DNA from: DYCT01 sp051875715
GTDB taxonomy: Bacteria > Bacteroidota > Bacteroidia > Bacteroidales > Bacteroidaceae
Length of the DNA stretch: 15,317 bases
Assembly: GCA_051875715.1 (NCBI GenBank)
Contig: JBJEHD010000041.1
Span: 1 to 15,317 of the forward strand
Reading direction: 5' to 3'
Shown here in pieces: positions 1 to 7,383 of the stretch. A program made the translations under genes and the position numbers. The notes under the pieces were generated by a model, which did no database searches, had not been told where the DNA came from, and saw only the letters and a list, made by a program, of their open reading frames with translations. How positions within the stretch are numbered: position 1 is the stretch's first letter; each line of letters starts with the position of its first letter.

Positions 1-716
1 GCGAACGCGAAATGGCCTATGCCCTCTACCTGGCCGGCTTCGACGTGAAGGACGTGACCATGACCGACCTTGTCAGCGGACGCGAAACCCTGGAAGACGT
101 GAACATGATTGTCTTCTGCGGCGGATTCTCCAACTCCGACGTGCTGGGTTCGGCCAAAGGATGGGCCGGTGCGTTCCTGTTCAACCCCAAGGCCAAGGCC
201 GCATTGGACCGCTTCTATGCCCGCCAGGACACGCTCTCGCTGGGCGTTTGCAACGGTTGCCAGCTGATGATTGAGCTGGGCCTCATCAACCCCGAACACG
301 AGCAGAAAGCCAAGATGCTGCACAACGACTCGCACAAGTTCGAGTCGTCCTTCCTCGGCGTGACCGTCCCGATGAACCAAAGCGTCATGTTCGGTTCGCT
401 CAGCGGCAGCAAACTGGGCATCTGGGTGGCTCACGGCGAAGGCAAGTTCTCGCTGCCGTATGACGAAGACCGCTACAACGTGGTGCTGAAGTACTCGTAC
501 GACGAATACCCCGGCAACCCGAACGGGTCGAGCTACAGCGTGGCCGGCGTGGCCAGCGCCGACGGACGCCACCTGGCCATGATGCCGCACCTGGAACGCG
601 CCTTCTTCCCCTGGCAGAACGGCACCTACCCGGCCAACCGCCTGCACACCGACCAGGTGACTCCGTGGATCGAGGCCTTCGTCAACGCCCGCAAATGGGT
701 GGAAGCGCACCGGTAA
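1..716 (+). CDS. purL: Phosphoribosylformylglycinamidine synthase, C-terminal glutaminase part (partial, 5' end outside window)
   Basis: This is the end of the large single-chain FGAM synthase, which converts FGAR, glutamine and ATP to FGAM in the fourth step of purine synthesis in the cytoplasm. Only the class I glutamine amidotransferase domain is present. The reading frame is open from base 3, where the residues ERE precede the first Met at 12, so that Met is internal and not a start. The nucleophile motif GVCNGCQ is visible, with its catalytic Cys at 249-251. The other two triad residues lie in MPHLERAFFP, with His at 588-590 and Glu at 594-596. The oxyanion-region FCGGFS is at about 114-131. 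Domain order and end agree with the usual PurL C-terminus, and the frame is intact to TAA at 714-716. A strong hairpin terminator follows, so it is probably the last gene of its transcript. Confidence 0.96.
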   Translation, partial: EREMAYALYLAGFDVKDVTMTDLVSGRETLEDVNMIVFCGGFSNSDVLGSAKGWAGAFLFNPKAKAALDRFYARQDTLSLGVCNGCQLMIELGLINPEHEQKAKMLHNDSHKFESSFLGVTVPMNQSVMFGSLSGSKLGIWVAHGEGKFSLPYDEDRYNVVLKYSYDEYPGNPNGSSYSVAGVASADGRHLAMMPHLERAFFPWQNGTYPANRLHTDQVTPWIEAFVNARKWVEAHR

Positions 717-742
717 GCCCCACGGCATCGTATAGTCCTATC

Positions 743-793
743 AGCCCGTCGGCCTTTTCTGCACCATGCCGTGCAGAAGGCCGGCGGGCTTTT
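743..793 (+). terminator. Intrinsic terminator after purL
   Basis: The left arm (743-764) and right arm (771-790) are complementary over about 20 bp, with two bulged T residues, one G-U wobble and a 6-nt loop. A short T-run follows at 790-793. It lies 26 bp past the purL stop. The T-run abuts the candidate -33 element of the next gene. Confidence 0.85.
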
Positions 794-819
794 GCTTTCG
801 AAAGTTTTTGCTACATTTG
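791..819 (+). promoter_or_regulatory. Candidate Bacteroidota promoter for the AraC-like/chr operon
   Basis: TACATTTG at 812-819 matches the -7 consensus TAnnTTTG. TTTG at 791-794 is a possible -33 element, 17 bp upstream, slightly shorter than the 19 bp seen at the tRNA promoter in this window. Predicted transcription start is near 826, leaving a leader of about 15 nt. This supports the Met at 841 as start rather than the upstream Met at 766, which lies in the loop of the terminator. Confidence 0.6.
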
Positions 820-840
820 TCCGTGTTAAACGAGATACCT

Positions 841-1392
841 ATGAACTGGACTCTACTCTTTCTCCCGTTCTGCGGGCTGCTCCTTGTCGGGCTGGGATGT
901 GCCATCCGGCATATTCTCCGGCTTCGGAAACGACTGCACGACATCCACGGCCTGCTTCAGGAAACCCTGCAACGCGAGCCCCTCACCGCCGAAGCGAAGG
1001 GCAATCTGCTGCTGGCACTCCGCCGGTGCGACCCCAAGGGGAACCCCGAAAAGACTCCAGCCAACACCGACCTGACCTTCGTGCTCCGCGTCAAGGAACT
1101 GGTGCAGCAACACCTGGACGACCCGGCCTTCAACGTGAACCAACTCTGCCTGGCCATGCACATGAGCCGCACCGCACTCTTCCAGAAGCTGAAGGCCCTC
1201 ACGGGCCTGGCACCGGCCGAATTCATCCGCACGGAACGGTTGAACCAGGCCAAGCGACTGCTACGGGAGAGGCGGTACAACATCACCGAGGTGGCCGAAC
1301 GGACGGGCTTCTACGATGCCCGCTACTTCCGCGAGGTGTTCAAGAAATACTACCACATAACCCCAAGCGAATACATCAACCAATTCTCATAA
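841..1392 (+). CDS. Membrane-tethered AraC-family transcriptional regulator without a sensor domain
   Basis: This 183-residue protein has one hydrophobic segment at about residues 4-22, followed by a basic stretch (RHILRLRKR). A short linker leads to a complete AraC-type DNA-binding domain at about 80-180. Both helix-turn-helices are recognisable: NVNQLCLAMHMSRTALFQKL at about 98-117 and ITEVAERTGFYDARYFREVF at about 148-167, ending in the usual HITPSEYINQ. The domain resembles the output domain of Bacteroidota hybrid two-component regulators, but no receiver, kinase or ligand-binding domain is present. The hydrophobic N-terminus predicts membrane anchoring. It lies 16 bp before the chromate-transporter pair in the same direction, so it probably shares their transcript and may control it. 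The effector is unknown. I chose the start at 841 because it follows the promoter-like TACATTTG. Confidence 0.85.
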   Translation: MNWTLLFLPFCGLLLVGLGCAIRHILRLRKRLHDIHGLLQETLQREPLTAEAKGNLLLALRRCDPKGNPEKTPANTDLTFVLRVKELVQQHLDDPAFNVNQLCLAMHMSRTALFQKLKALTGLAPAEFIRTERLNQAKRLLRERRYNITEVAERTGFYDARYFREVFKKYYHITPSEYINQFS

Positions 1393-1408
1393 ACCTGACC
1401 ACAGAATC

Positions 1409-1972
1409 ATGAACATCTATCTGCAAGCATTCAGCATCTTCTTCAAGATAGGCATCTTCACCTTAGGAGGGGGCTACGCCATGGTGCCGCTCATCGAAGA
1501 AGAAATCGTCAAGAAGCACCAATGGGTGAACAAAGAGGACTTTCTGGACTTGATGGCCGTGTCGCAATCGGCCCCCGGCATCTTCGCCGTGAACATGTCC
1601 ATCTTCATCGGCTATAAGTTGCGAGGCGTGCGCGGCAGCCTCGTCACGGCCCTGGGCACGGTGCTCCCGTCGTTTCTCATCATCCTGGCCATCGCCATCT
1701 TCTTCCAGGCGTTCCAGCACAACCCCTACGTGGAGCGCATCTTCAAGGGCATCCGCCCGGCCGTGGTGGCCCTGATTGCCGCCCCGACCTTCAGCATGGC
1801 CAAATCGGCGAAAATCAACCGCTACACGGTGGTCATCCCGGTGGTGTCGGCCCTGCTCATCTGGCTGCTGGGCGTTTCGCCCATCTACATCATCCTGCTG
1901 GCCGGCATCGGCGGCTTCGCCTACGGCAAGTTCACGAAAGCCGATACGAACGACAAACAATCTCACTCTTAA
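1409..1972 (+). CDS. chrA: Chromate transporter family protein, half-size subunit 1
   Basis: This 187-residue, very hydrophobic inner-membrane protein has one CHR domain. The family signatures are present: FTLGGGYAM at residues 17-25, VSQSAPGIFAVN at 51-62 and GIRPAVVAL at 114-122. About five or six membrane segments can be drawn, and the tail is short and polar. Classic ChrA proteins are about 400 residues with two such domains. Short-chain forms occur as adjacent pairs thought to work as heterodimers, and the next gene is the partner. The family exports chromate and may exchange other oxyanions such as sulfate. The true substrate in a gut-type anaerobe is not established, so the symbol denotes family only. 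It sits between the AraC-like regulator and the second half, 12 bp from the latter. Confidence 0.9.
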   Translation: MNIYLQAFSIFFKIGIFTLGGGYAMVPLIEEEIVKKHQWVNKEDFLDLMAVSQSAPGIFAVNMSIFIGYKLRGVRGSLVTALGTVLPSFLIILAIAIFFQAFQHNPYVERIFKGIRPAVVALIAAPTFSMAKSAKINRYTVVIPVVSALLIWLLGVSPIYIILLAGIGGFAYGKFTKADTNDKQSHS

Positions 1973-1984
1973 AGGAAACAGCCC

Positions 1985-2560
1985 ATGATTTACCTACACC
2001 TGTTCAGCACATTCTTTCAGATAGGCCTCTTCGGATTCGGAGGAGGCTATGCGATGCTTTCGCTCATCCAGGGCGAAATCGTGAACCGCTACGGCTGGAT
2101 TTCCTCGCAGGAGTTCACCGACATCGTGGCCATCAGCCAGATGACGCCCGGCCCCATCGGCATCAACTCGGCCACCTACGTGGGCTACACGGCCGTGCAG
2201 CACGCCGGCTACGCGGGTCCTGTCTATGGTTTTCTCGGCTCGTTCACGGCCACCTTCGCCGTGGTGCTGCCCTCGTTCATCCTGATGCTGCTCATCAGCA
2301 AGTTCTTTCTGAAGTACCAGAAGCACCCCACGGTGGAGGCCGTCTTCCAAGGACTCCGCCCGGCCGTGGTCGGCCTGCTGGCTTCGGCCGCCCTGCTGCT
2401 GATGAACCGCGAGAACTTCGGCGACTGGCAGACCGAGCCTTACGCGTTCGCCGTCAGCGTGGCCATCTTCCTCATCACCTTCGTGGCCACCCGGCGCTAC
2501 AAGGTGAATCCCATCAAGATGATTCTCCTCATGGGCCTGGCCGGACTGCTGCTCTACTGA
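1985..2560 (+). CDS. chrA: Chromate transporter family protein, half-size subunit 2
   Basis: This is the 191-residue partner of the preceding subunit. It has the same domain plan with different residues at the key motifs: FGFGGGYAM at 16-24, ISQMTPGPIGIN at 50-61 and GLRPAVVGL at 123-131. The TPGP form at the conserved Pro-Gly, against SAPG in subunit 1, suggests fixed non-equivalent roles in a heterodimer, although this is inference. The ribosome-binding sequence AAAGGAAA overlaps the stop codon of subunit 1, which points to coupled translation. The protein ends directly after its last membrane segment (LLMGLAGLLLY). A strong terminator follows 23 bp past the stop. Confidence 0.9.
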   Translation: MIYLHLFSTFFQIGLFGFGGGYAMLSLIQGEIVNRYGWISSQEFTDIVAISQMTPGPIGINSATYVGYTAVQHAGYAGPVYGFLGSFTATFAVVLPSFILMLLISKFFLKYQKHPTVEAVFQGLRPAVVGLLASAALLLMNRENFGDWQTEPYAFAVSVAIFLITFVATRRYKVNPIKMILLMGLAGLLLY

Positions 2561-2583
2561 GTCCGTGGCATTCCTTCCCCAAC

Positions 2584-2621
2584 AAAAAAGGTGCAGCCTC
2601 GCGCGAGGCTGCACCTTTTTT
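2584..2621. terminator. Bidirectional intrinsic terminator between convergent genes
   Basis: This is a perfect 38-bp palindrome whose left half begins AAAAAAGGTGCAGCC and whose centre is GCGC. A-runs and T-runs flank a GC-rich stem on both strands. It can therefore end both the chr operon (plus) and the secreted-protein gene (minus), whose stop codon is 22 bp away. Confidence 0.93.
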
Positions 2622-2642
2622 GTTTGTCTCAGCAGGGGAGGC

Positions 2643-5600
2643 TTACTTCACCCAGACCTTGCGTCCGCCTCTCAGGTAGAGGCCCTTCACGGTCGGTTCG
2701 GCCACGCGGATACCCTGCAGGTTGTACCACTCGCCTTCGGCCTCATCGGCCTGGATGCCGCTGATGCCCACCTCGTCGGCCGGCTCGTAATAGTCGAACA
2801 GATAGGTAGCGCCGTCGGTCGGCAGGATGATGTATGCCTGCATGGCCGGGATTTCCATTGCCTCCGTGACGGCCTTGAAGCTGCCTCCGCTGACCGACAA
2901 GGCGTAGTTTCCGGCCTCGGCAGCTACCGGCGTGCTGTGGTAACAAGCCTGGAAGGTGCAGCCGCTCAGCGTGGTCGACGGTTCGGCCAGGGCTTCTACA
3001 ATCGCCACCTCGTCGAAGACGGTGGATGCAATCGGAGCCGACACGCGGATCAGGTAGGGTACGTTGGCCTGGATGCCGCCTTCGGTCTCTGCCTCGAACT
3101 GGAGGGTGAGGGTGCCGTTGTCGCTATCCACATTGGCCAGTTTCTTCGCTTTCACGTCCACGCCATAAGCGTTTTCCAGTTGGGCCTGCGTCAGTGCGAA
3201 CGGCACGCAGAACGTATTCCATCCTTCGTGGAGCGAACGGCGCAGTTCCACCTTGGCCGCAGCCACGTCGGCCGTTGCCACACGGCTGTTCTCGTCGAAC
3301 ACGTAGGTCAACGCCCCGGCGTTCACCGGAGCCAGTTCGTAGATTACCTCGGTGGCATTCTTGGGCAGGTAGGCAATGACGATGGCGGTCATGTTCACCG
3401 TCGCATCCTCGTAGGGAGCCTTGAGGCCGGTCTTGAACTTGTCGTAATAGGTCAGTCCGGCCTGCGTGCCGTTCGAGAGGGTTCCGTCGGCAGCCACTTG
3501 GGCAAGGTTCACGCGGACAAGGTCGCCCACATGGGCCGCAGCCTCGTCGGTGTTCAGCACGTAGGGTTCTACGGCAGCCTCGGTCGGAACGGCGTCCACC
3601 GTAGCCTTCGTCAGGCGCGGCATGCCGTAGCTGAAGCCGTAGATGGCGTTGATGTAGCCGTTCAGCACCATGCCTTCGACGAACGGATAGGTCACGTCGT
3701 AGAGTTCGATGGCGGCCGAGGCATCGCGCAGGTAGACGTTCTTACCGTTGACGTACACCACTTGGGCATCGGTCAGTTTCACGCGAACCAACTCGTCAGA
3801 GGTTGCGCCGGACTTGGCGGCAGCGATGTCGGTGTAGGCGGCCTTGTTGTAGTGCAAGGTATAGGTGCCGTCCGAAGCCAGATAGCCTTGGATGCCGGCA
3901 AACGAAGCCGTCACCGTAGCCGTGCCCGGTTCGGCATCGGCCTGGAGGGTGATGACACCCGTCTGGGCGTCGATGGTGGCAAACGAGTTCTCGCTGATGG
4001 TGTAGGTCACTGTGGCACCTTCCACGGCATCGCCGGAGGCGGTGGTCACTGCAGCCGTCGGGCTTTGGAACTTCGATTCTTCGCCTTTATAAGCGTGGTA
4101 GTCGGTCTGGTCGAAGGCTACCACGGTGGGCTGTGCCTGCGGCGTGGTGTAGGGGATGACTTGAATCTTCTCGACCACGGCATAGGCACTGCCGGCGGAC
4201 ATCACAACACCGACGGTGCTGTTCAGCACGTCAATCTCGGCCAAGCCGTCGGCTCCGTCGACCGTCAGTTCGCCGGCCGTCAGTTTGACATTGTTCGTCT
4301 TCACGTTCACCACGAGGCGGTAGCCATACGTCGTCACGAAGGCCGGCAGGCGTACTTCGCCGGTCGTCTTCTTCATTTGGAGGCCACCGCTGTTGCGATA
4401 AGCGTCTGTCAGCTCGGCCTGGTATTCCGTGCCGTACTGGTCGAGCAGTTTGAACGTGCCGTTCTGATAGCTGGCAGACGGAATCGAGTCGAAGCCTGCA
4501 TAAAGGGCTTCGAAGACGAGCACGCCTTCGTCCATCGTCGGCACATAGATAATGGTATAGGAGGAGGAGGCACCGTAGTAGGTATCGTTGCCGGCATAGG
4601 AGGCAGTGATGGTGACGCGGCCGAAGGCCTCGCCGAAGGTCAGCACACCCGTGTTCTCGTCGACGGCGGCTATCGTGGCGTCGCTCGAAGCGTAGGTCAC
4701 CGTTGCGCCCTCGATGGCTACGCCCTCCACCGTGGTCGTCGTGGCCGTCTTGGCCGTGAACTCATTTTCCTTGCCTTGGAACACGCGGAAGGCCTGTTTG
4801 TCCACGTCCTCGCCAAAGGTCACTTTCGCACTCGTCTTGGGACGGGCCAGGTACGCCAGCGTATAGGATGCACTCGAGGAAGTGTACGACGCATTGCCGG
4901 CGAAGGTGGCCGTCACCGTGGCCGAGTTCGGCGCGGGAGCGTCGGACAACACCGTGATGACACCGGTCTGGGCATCGATGGTGGCAAAGGTGTTCTCGCT
5001 GATGGCGTAGGTCAGCAGACCTGTACTTTCGATGGGGTTGCTTTCGGCATCAACCACCGTGGCCACAGGGCTGACGAACTCGCTCTCCTGGTCCTGCTGG
5101 ATGGTGTACACCTCTTTCTCGAAACCAGTCACCGAGGGCTGGGCCTGCGCAGTGGCATACTTCGTGATTTCGATGCTGCCTACGTAGGTGGCTGCACCGC
5201 CGGACTGGATGGTGAAGGAAGCCTCGGCCGACGGGATGGACAATTCGGCCGCATAGCCGATGCCCGTGGTGTTCGATCCGGTCTCGCCTGTGGCCACGCC
5301 TTCTGCCACCAGGGCACCGCTGGTCAGCGTCAGCGGAGTGGCATTATTGGAGATATTGTAGCACACGCGCACCTTGTAGCCGTAGGTGCTGCTGAACACC
5401 GGCGACACGGCCTTACCCGAACCGGACTTCATCTGCAACACGTTGCCACCGCTTTTCATCACATTCGTGCAGGCAAAGGAATAGGTGTTGCCGTCGCTGG
5501 CCGGGAAGGCGATGGCTATCTCTGTAGCCGATTCCGCATAAGTGCCAGCGTTGACAAACGAGCCGTTCTCAACGTTGAATGTGATGGCATAGGGGTTGTA

Positions 5601-6302
5601 GTACTTCACCACGTAGTAGTTGCTCGAACTGCCGTACGCATCCGTGGCCGCAAACGAGGCCGTGATGGTGGCCGTGCCCGTGGCGTGGAAGGTGAGGTCG
5701 CCCGTCTGTGCATCAACGTCGATGGCCGATGGGTTCGAACTGCTGTAGGTCAGCGTGCCGGCCCCGGCCGGGCTGAGCGTGGCCTTGGGGACAACGAAGG
5801 CACTCTCCTCGCCCACCTTCACCTCGAAGGTCTTCTCGTCCACTTCCGCACCGAAGGTGGTGGTGGTTTCGGTCAACGTGCTTCCTGTGTACGTCACTAC
5901 AATCTTGGTGATTTTATTCGTACCAGTAGTACCCGTCAACGCCACAGCATTAGACGACCCTGTCCATTTGCCAGATGCTACATCTTTTAAGTAAGTAGTA
6001 CCTGTAAAGGCAATTTCTGTAATGGTATTATCACCGGCATCGATGTGCAGAATATCTGCCGAGTACAAGCGCAAATTGGTGCCAGAAGCATACAAACCCG
6101 GAGTGTTAGAGGATTTCTTCTCGATGTAGATGGTGATTGCCCCTTGTTTGAGTGGAGAAGAAGCATCACAAGCCTTAGAACCAGAAGTGGGAGTGTAATC
6201 ACTGATGGTGATTGTCTCCACCTCCGCCCTCACGGTTCCCCCCGCGAGGAACATCACACAAGCAATAAAAAATGCTTGAAACAGGAATAAATGTTTTTTC
6301 AT
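2643..6302 (-). CDS. Large secreted mosaic protein with four Ig-like repeats and a T9SS-like C-terminal tail
   Basis: This 1219-residue protein is of unknown function. A signal peptide covers residues 1-26 (MKKHLFLF...GGTVRA). Three beta-rich segments at about 35-140, 236-383 and 594-718 share the pattern ATYVGSIEITKY or AYAVVEKIQVIPY and look like carbohydrate-binding jelly rolls. Four Ig-like units of the bacterial BIG2 type lie at about 148-233, 389-486, 493-588 and 725-818, each with a core such as FATIDAQTGVIT and ATVTATFAGN. Residues 826-1000 resemble two OB-fold-like units. A C-terminal region at 1015-1175 contains GWNTFCVPF. The last 30 residues (WYNLQGIRV...KGLYLRGGRKVWVK) resemble a type IX secretion sorting tail. 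There is no recognisable catalytic motif. I chose the start at 6302 because the signal peptide begins there and an in-frame extension up to 6536 would place 78 non-secretory residues before it. It probably acts at the cell surface as an adhesin or glycan binder, which is inference. Confidence 0.85.
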   Translation of the reverse strand: MKKHLFLFQAFFIACVMFLAGGTVRAEVETITISDYTPTSGSKACDASSPLKQGAITIYIEKKSSNTPGLYASGTNLRLYSADILHIDAGDNTITEIAFTGTTYLKDVASGKWTGSSNAVALTGTTGTNKITKIVVTYTGSTLTETTTTFGAEVDEKTFEVKVGEESAFVVPKATLSPAGAGTLTYSSSNPSAIDVDAQTGDLTFHATGTATITASFAATDAYGSSSNYYVVKYYNPYAITFNVENGSFVNAGTYAESATEIAIAFPASDGNTYSFACTNVMKSGGNVLQMKSGSGKAVSPVFSSTYGYKVRVCYNISNNATPLTLTSGALVAEGVATGETGSNTTGIGYAAELSIPSAEASFTIQSGGAATYVGSIEITKYATAQAQPSVTGFEKEVYTIQQDQESEFVSPVATVVDAESNPIESTGLLTYAISENTFATIDAQTGVITVLSDAPAPNSATVTATFAGNASYTSSSASYTLAYLARPKTSAKVTFGEDVDKQAFRVFQGKENEFTAKTATTTTVEGVAIEGATVTYASSDATIAAVDENTGVLTFGEAFGRVTITASYAGNDTYYGASSSYTIIYVPTMDEGVLVFEALYAGFDSIPSASYQNGTFKLLDQYGTEYQAELTDAYRNSGGLQMKKTTGEVRLPAFVTTYGYRLVVNVKTNNVKLTAGELTVDGADGLAEIDVLNSTVGVVMSAGSAYAVVEKIQVIPYTTPQAQPTVVAFDQTDYHAYKGEESKFQSPTAAVTTASGDAVEGATVTYTISENSFATIDAQTGVITLQADAEPGTATVTASFAGIQGYLASDGTYTLHYNKAAYTDIAAAKSGATSDELVRVKLTDAQVVYVNGKNVYLRDASAAIELYDVTYPFVEGMVLNGYINAIYGFSYGMPRLTKATVDAVPTEAAVEPYVLNTDEAAAHVGDLVRVNLAQVAADGTLSNGTQAGLTYYDKFKTGLKAPYEDATVNMTAIVIAYLPKNATEVIYELAPVNAGALTYVFDENSRVATADVAAAKVELRRSLHEGWNTFCVPFALTQAQLENAYGVDVKAKKLANVDSDNGTLTLQFEAETEGGIQANVPYLIRVSAPIASTVFDEVAIVEALAEPSTTLSGCTFQACYHSTPVAAEAGNYALSVSGGSFKAVTEAMEIPAMQAYIILPTDGATYLFDYYEPADEVGISGIQADEAEGEWYNLQGIRVAEPTVKGLYLRGGRKVWVK

Positions 6303-6403
6303 GTCGCTATAAATTAAAATTATTGTTGCTTTCTGTCTGTTATTCCTTTCTTCTTGCCAGCATCCGTCCGGCCTATTCGGCTGATTTTCATGCCACAGGG
6401 TGG

Positions 6404-6418
6404 CAAATGTATACATTT
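6404..6418 (-). promoter_or_regulatory. Candidate promoter -7 box and palindrome for the secreted-protein gene
   Basis: Read on the minus strand, 6411-6404 is TACATTTG, matching TAnnTTTG. It lies inside a perfect 14-bp palindrome (AAATGTATACATTT, 6405-6418), so a dimeric regulator could sit over the -7 element. I see no good -33 TTG. The predicted leader is about 95 nt and contains a small GCCAC/GTGGC hairpin near its 5' end. Confidence 0.5.
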
Positions 6419-6543
6419 CTCGCCGAATAAGCATAGGAAAGGAGAAGAATCTCAGCACAAAGGACCACAAAAAGCCGAAATATGACAGAGACGTTTCACC
6501 TCGGAAGCCGACAACATCCGCTCCGCGCACGCACAAATTCTAT

Positions 6544-6627
6544 ATTTCAAAGTTTGAAACGTACATTTCAAAGTTTGGAACGTACATTTCAAAGTTTGAA
6601 ACATACGTTTCATGATTTGAAACATAG
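6544..6627. repeat. Four tandem 21-bp palindromic repeats
   Basis: The units are 6544-6564, 6565-6585, 6586-6606 and 6607-6627. The core is ATTTCAAAGTTTGAAAC followed by a 4-bp link (GTAC, GTAC, ATAC, ATAG). Copies 1 and 3 have the same core, copy 2 differs at one base and copy 4 at four. Each core holds a near-perfect TTTCAAA-G-TTTGAAA dyad. The 21-bp period is two helical turns, so all dyads face the same side of the DNA. It could be an operator array or a mobile or slippage-prone repeat family. The period also gives seven-residue peptide repeats in every frame, which I do not regard as coding. Confidence 0.93.
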
Positions 6628-6793
6628 ATTTTTCCGGCCCGCATCCGACTTTTTGTGTGCTTCCGAGCCATATTTCCACCGCTCGGATTAAACCTCCGCC
6701 CCCTTTCTCCATCCAACCGACAGTTGCAACCCAATGAGAAAGCCCCCGACGGGACGCCACGAAGGGGCACATGGTACGAACCTATAACTAATA

Positions 6794-6800
6794 AAGGAGA
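6794..6800 (+). promoter_or_regulatory. Strong Shine-Dalgarno site
   Basis: AAGGAGA lies 8 nt before the ATG at 6809. Good anti-SD complementarity is uncommon in Bacteroidota and fixes this start. Confidence 0.75.
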
Positions 6801-6808
6801 AACGAGAC

Positions 6809-7345
6809 ATGAAACGAATGACATGCATCCTGATGGCCTGCCTGCTGATGGGCGGCACGGCCTTCGCACAAGGACGAAAAGACAAACAAGAGAGACGCCC
6901 CCGCAAAGCCAACACCACCGAGCAGGCCGAACGCATGACCGAGCGCATGGCCGTGGAGCTGGACCTGACCGACGAACAGAAGACCCAGATGAAAACCATC
7001 AACGTGAACTTCTGCAAGCAGATGCGCCAGTTGCAGCAAAGCACCAAAGCCGCCAAGCGGCTCTGCGGGGCAGACACGGCCTTCTTCTCCAAAGACACCC
7101 GCCAGAAACTGAAGAAGATGCAGAAAGTGGAAATGCGCCGCGTGAACGACTTCGGCAAGGCCATCCGCTCCGCACGCGACGAGCAGATGAAAGCTATCCT
7201 GACGCCGGAGCAGTTTGCCAAAGTCCAGCAGATGAAGGCGGAACGCAAGGAAGCAAAGGCACAGCCCGGCTGCAAGGGAAAAGGCCAACGAAAGGGGGCG
7301 CAAGGCGCGAAGCCGCGTCGCGAGGCCGACGTGACACAAATGTAG
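6809..7345 (+). CDS. Small periplasmic Spy/CpxP-like (LTxxQ) protein
   Basis: This 178-residue protein has a signal peptide (residues 1-20, cleavage after TAFA). The mature part is almost entirely charged helix, with two LTxxQ-type motifs, LTDEQ at 53-57 and LTPEQ at 131-135, in the arrangement seen in Spy/CpxP-like proteins and in Bacteroidota relatives with a DUF4890-type fold. Residues 148-178 form a very basic Lys/Arg/Gly-rich tail. In Proteobacteria such proteins are ATP-independent chaperones or envelope-stress modulators; a similar role here is inference. The start at 6809 is set by an unusually good Shine-Dalgarno site for this phylum (AAGGAGA, 6794-6800, 8 nt before ATG) and by the signal peptide. 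A terminator separates it from the sulfatase, so it is probably monocistronic. Confidence 0.8.
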   Translation: MKRMTCILMACLLMGGTAFAQGRKDKQERRPRKANTTEQAERMTERMAVELDLTDEQKTQMKTINVNFCKQMRQLQQSTKAAKRLCGADTAFFSKDTRQKLKKMQKVEMRRVNDFGKAIRSARDEQMKAILTPEQFAKVQQMKAERKEAKAQPGCKGKGQRKGAQGAKPRREADVTQM

Positions 7346-7346
7346 C

Positions 7347-7383
7347 AGTGATTTAAACAATCGTGATAGTGATTTGCACAATC
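7347..7383. repeat. Direct repeat, two 16-bp copies 21 bp apart
   Basis: AGTGATTTAAACAATC (7347-7362) and AGTGATTTGCACAATC (7368-7383) match at 14 of 16 bases with a 21-bp period. They lie just after the Spy-like stop codon and 28 bp before the sulfatase -7 box, where an activator site would be expected. Confidence 0.7.

Larger units (their letters stand above)
6303..6808. other. Divergent intergenic region, 506 bp, no gene seen
   Basis: This holds the start region of the minus-strand secreted protein and of the plus-strand Spy-like gene. It contains the palindromic -7 region at 6404-6418, the four-copy 21-bp array at 6544-6627, and a 7-bp inverted repeat (TCCGAGC at 6662-6668, GCTCGGA at 6681-6687). 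The small open frames here are low-complexity translations of the array. I find no convincing TAnnTTTG promoter on the plus strand for the gene at 6809, and I see nothing further. Confidence 0.7.

Noticed and set aside
766..840. Upstream Met as start of the AraC-like regulator
   Set aside because: It is in the loop of the purL terminator and upstream of the predicted transcription start at about 826.
2565..5990. Open frame of 1141 codons on the plus strand, antisense to the secreted-protein gene
   Set aside because: It lies entirely opposite a gene with a signal peptide and clear repeats, starts inside the terminator, has no leader or domain, and its His/Gly/Arg/Val-rich make-up is what biased codons give in an antisense frame.
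6303..6536. 78-residue N-terminal extension of the secreted protein
   Set aside because: It would bury the signal peptide and cross the candidate promoter, so the start at 6302 is preferred.
6400..6615. Small frames giving peptide repeats such as YISKFET or QSLKRTF
   Set aside because: A 21-bp DNA period produces seven-residue repeats in every frame. The symmetry belongs to the DNA, with no start signals or family match.
6544..6627. CRISPR array
   Set aside because: The copies are directly contiguous with a 4-bp link and no spacers, and there are no cas genes in the window.
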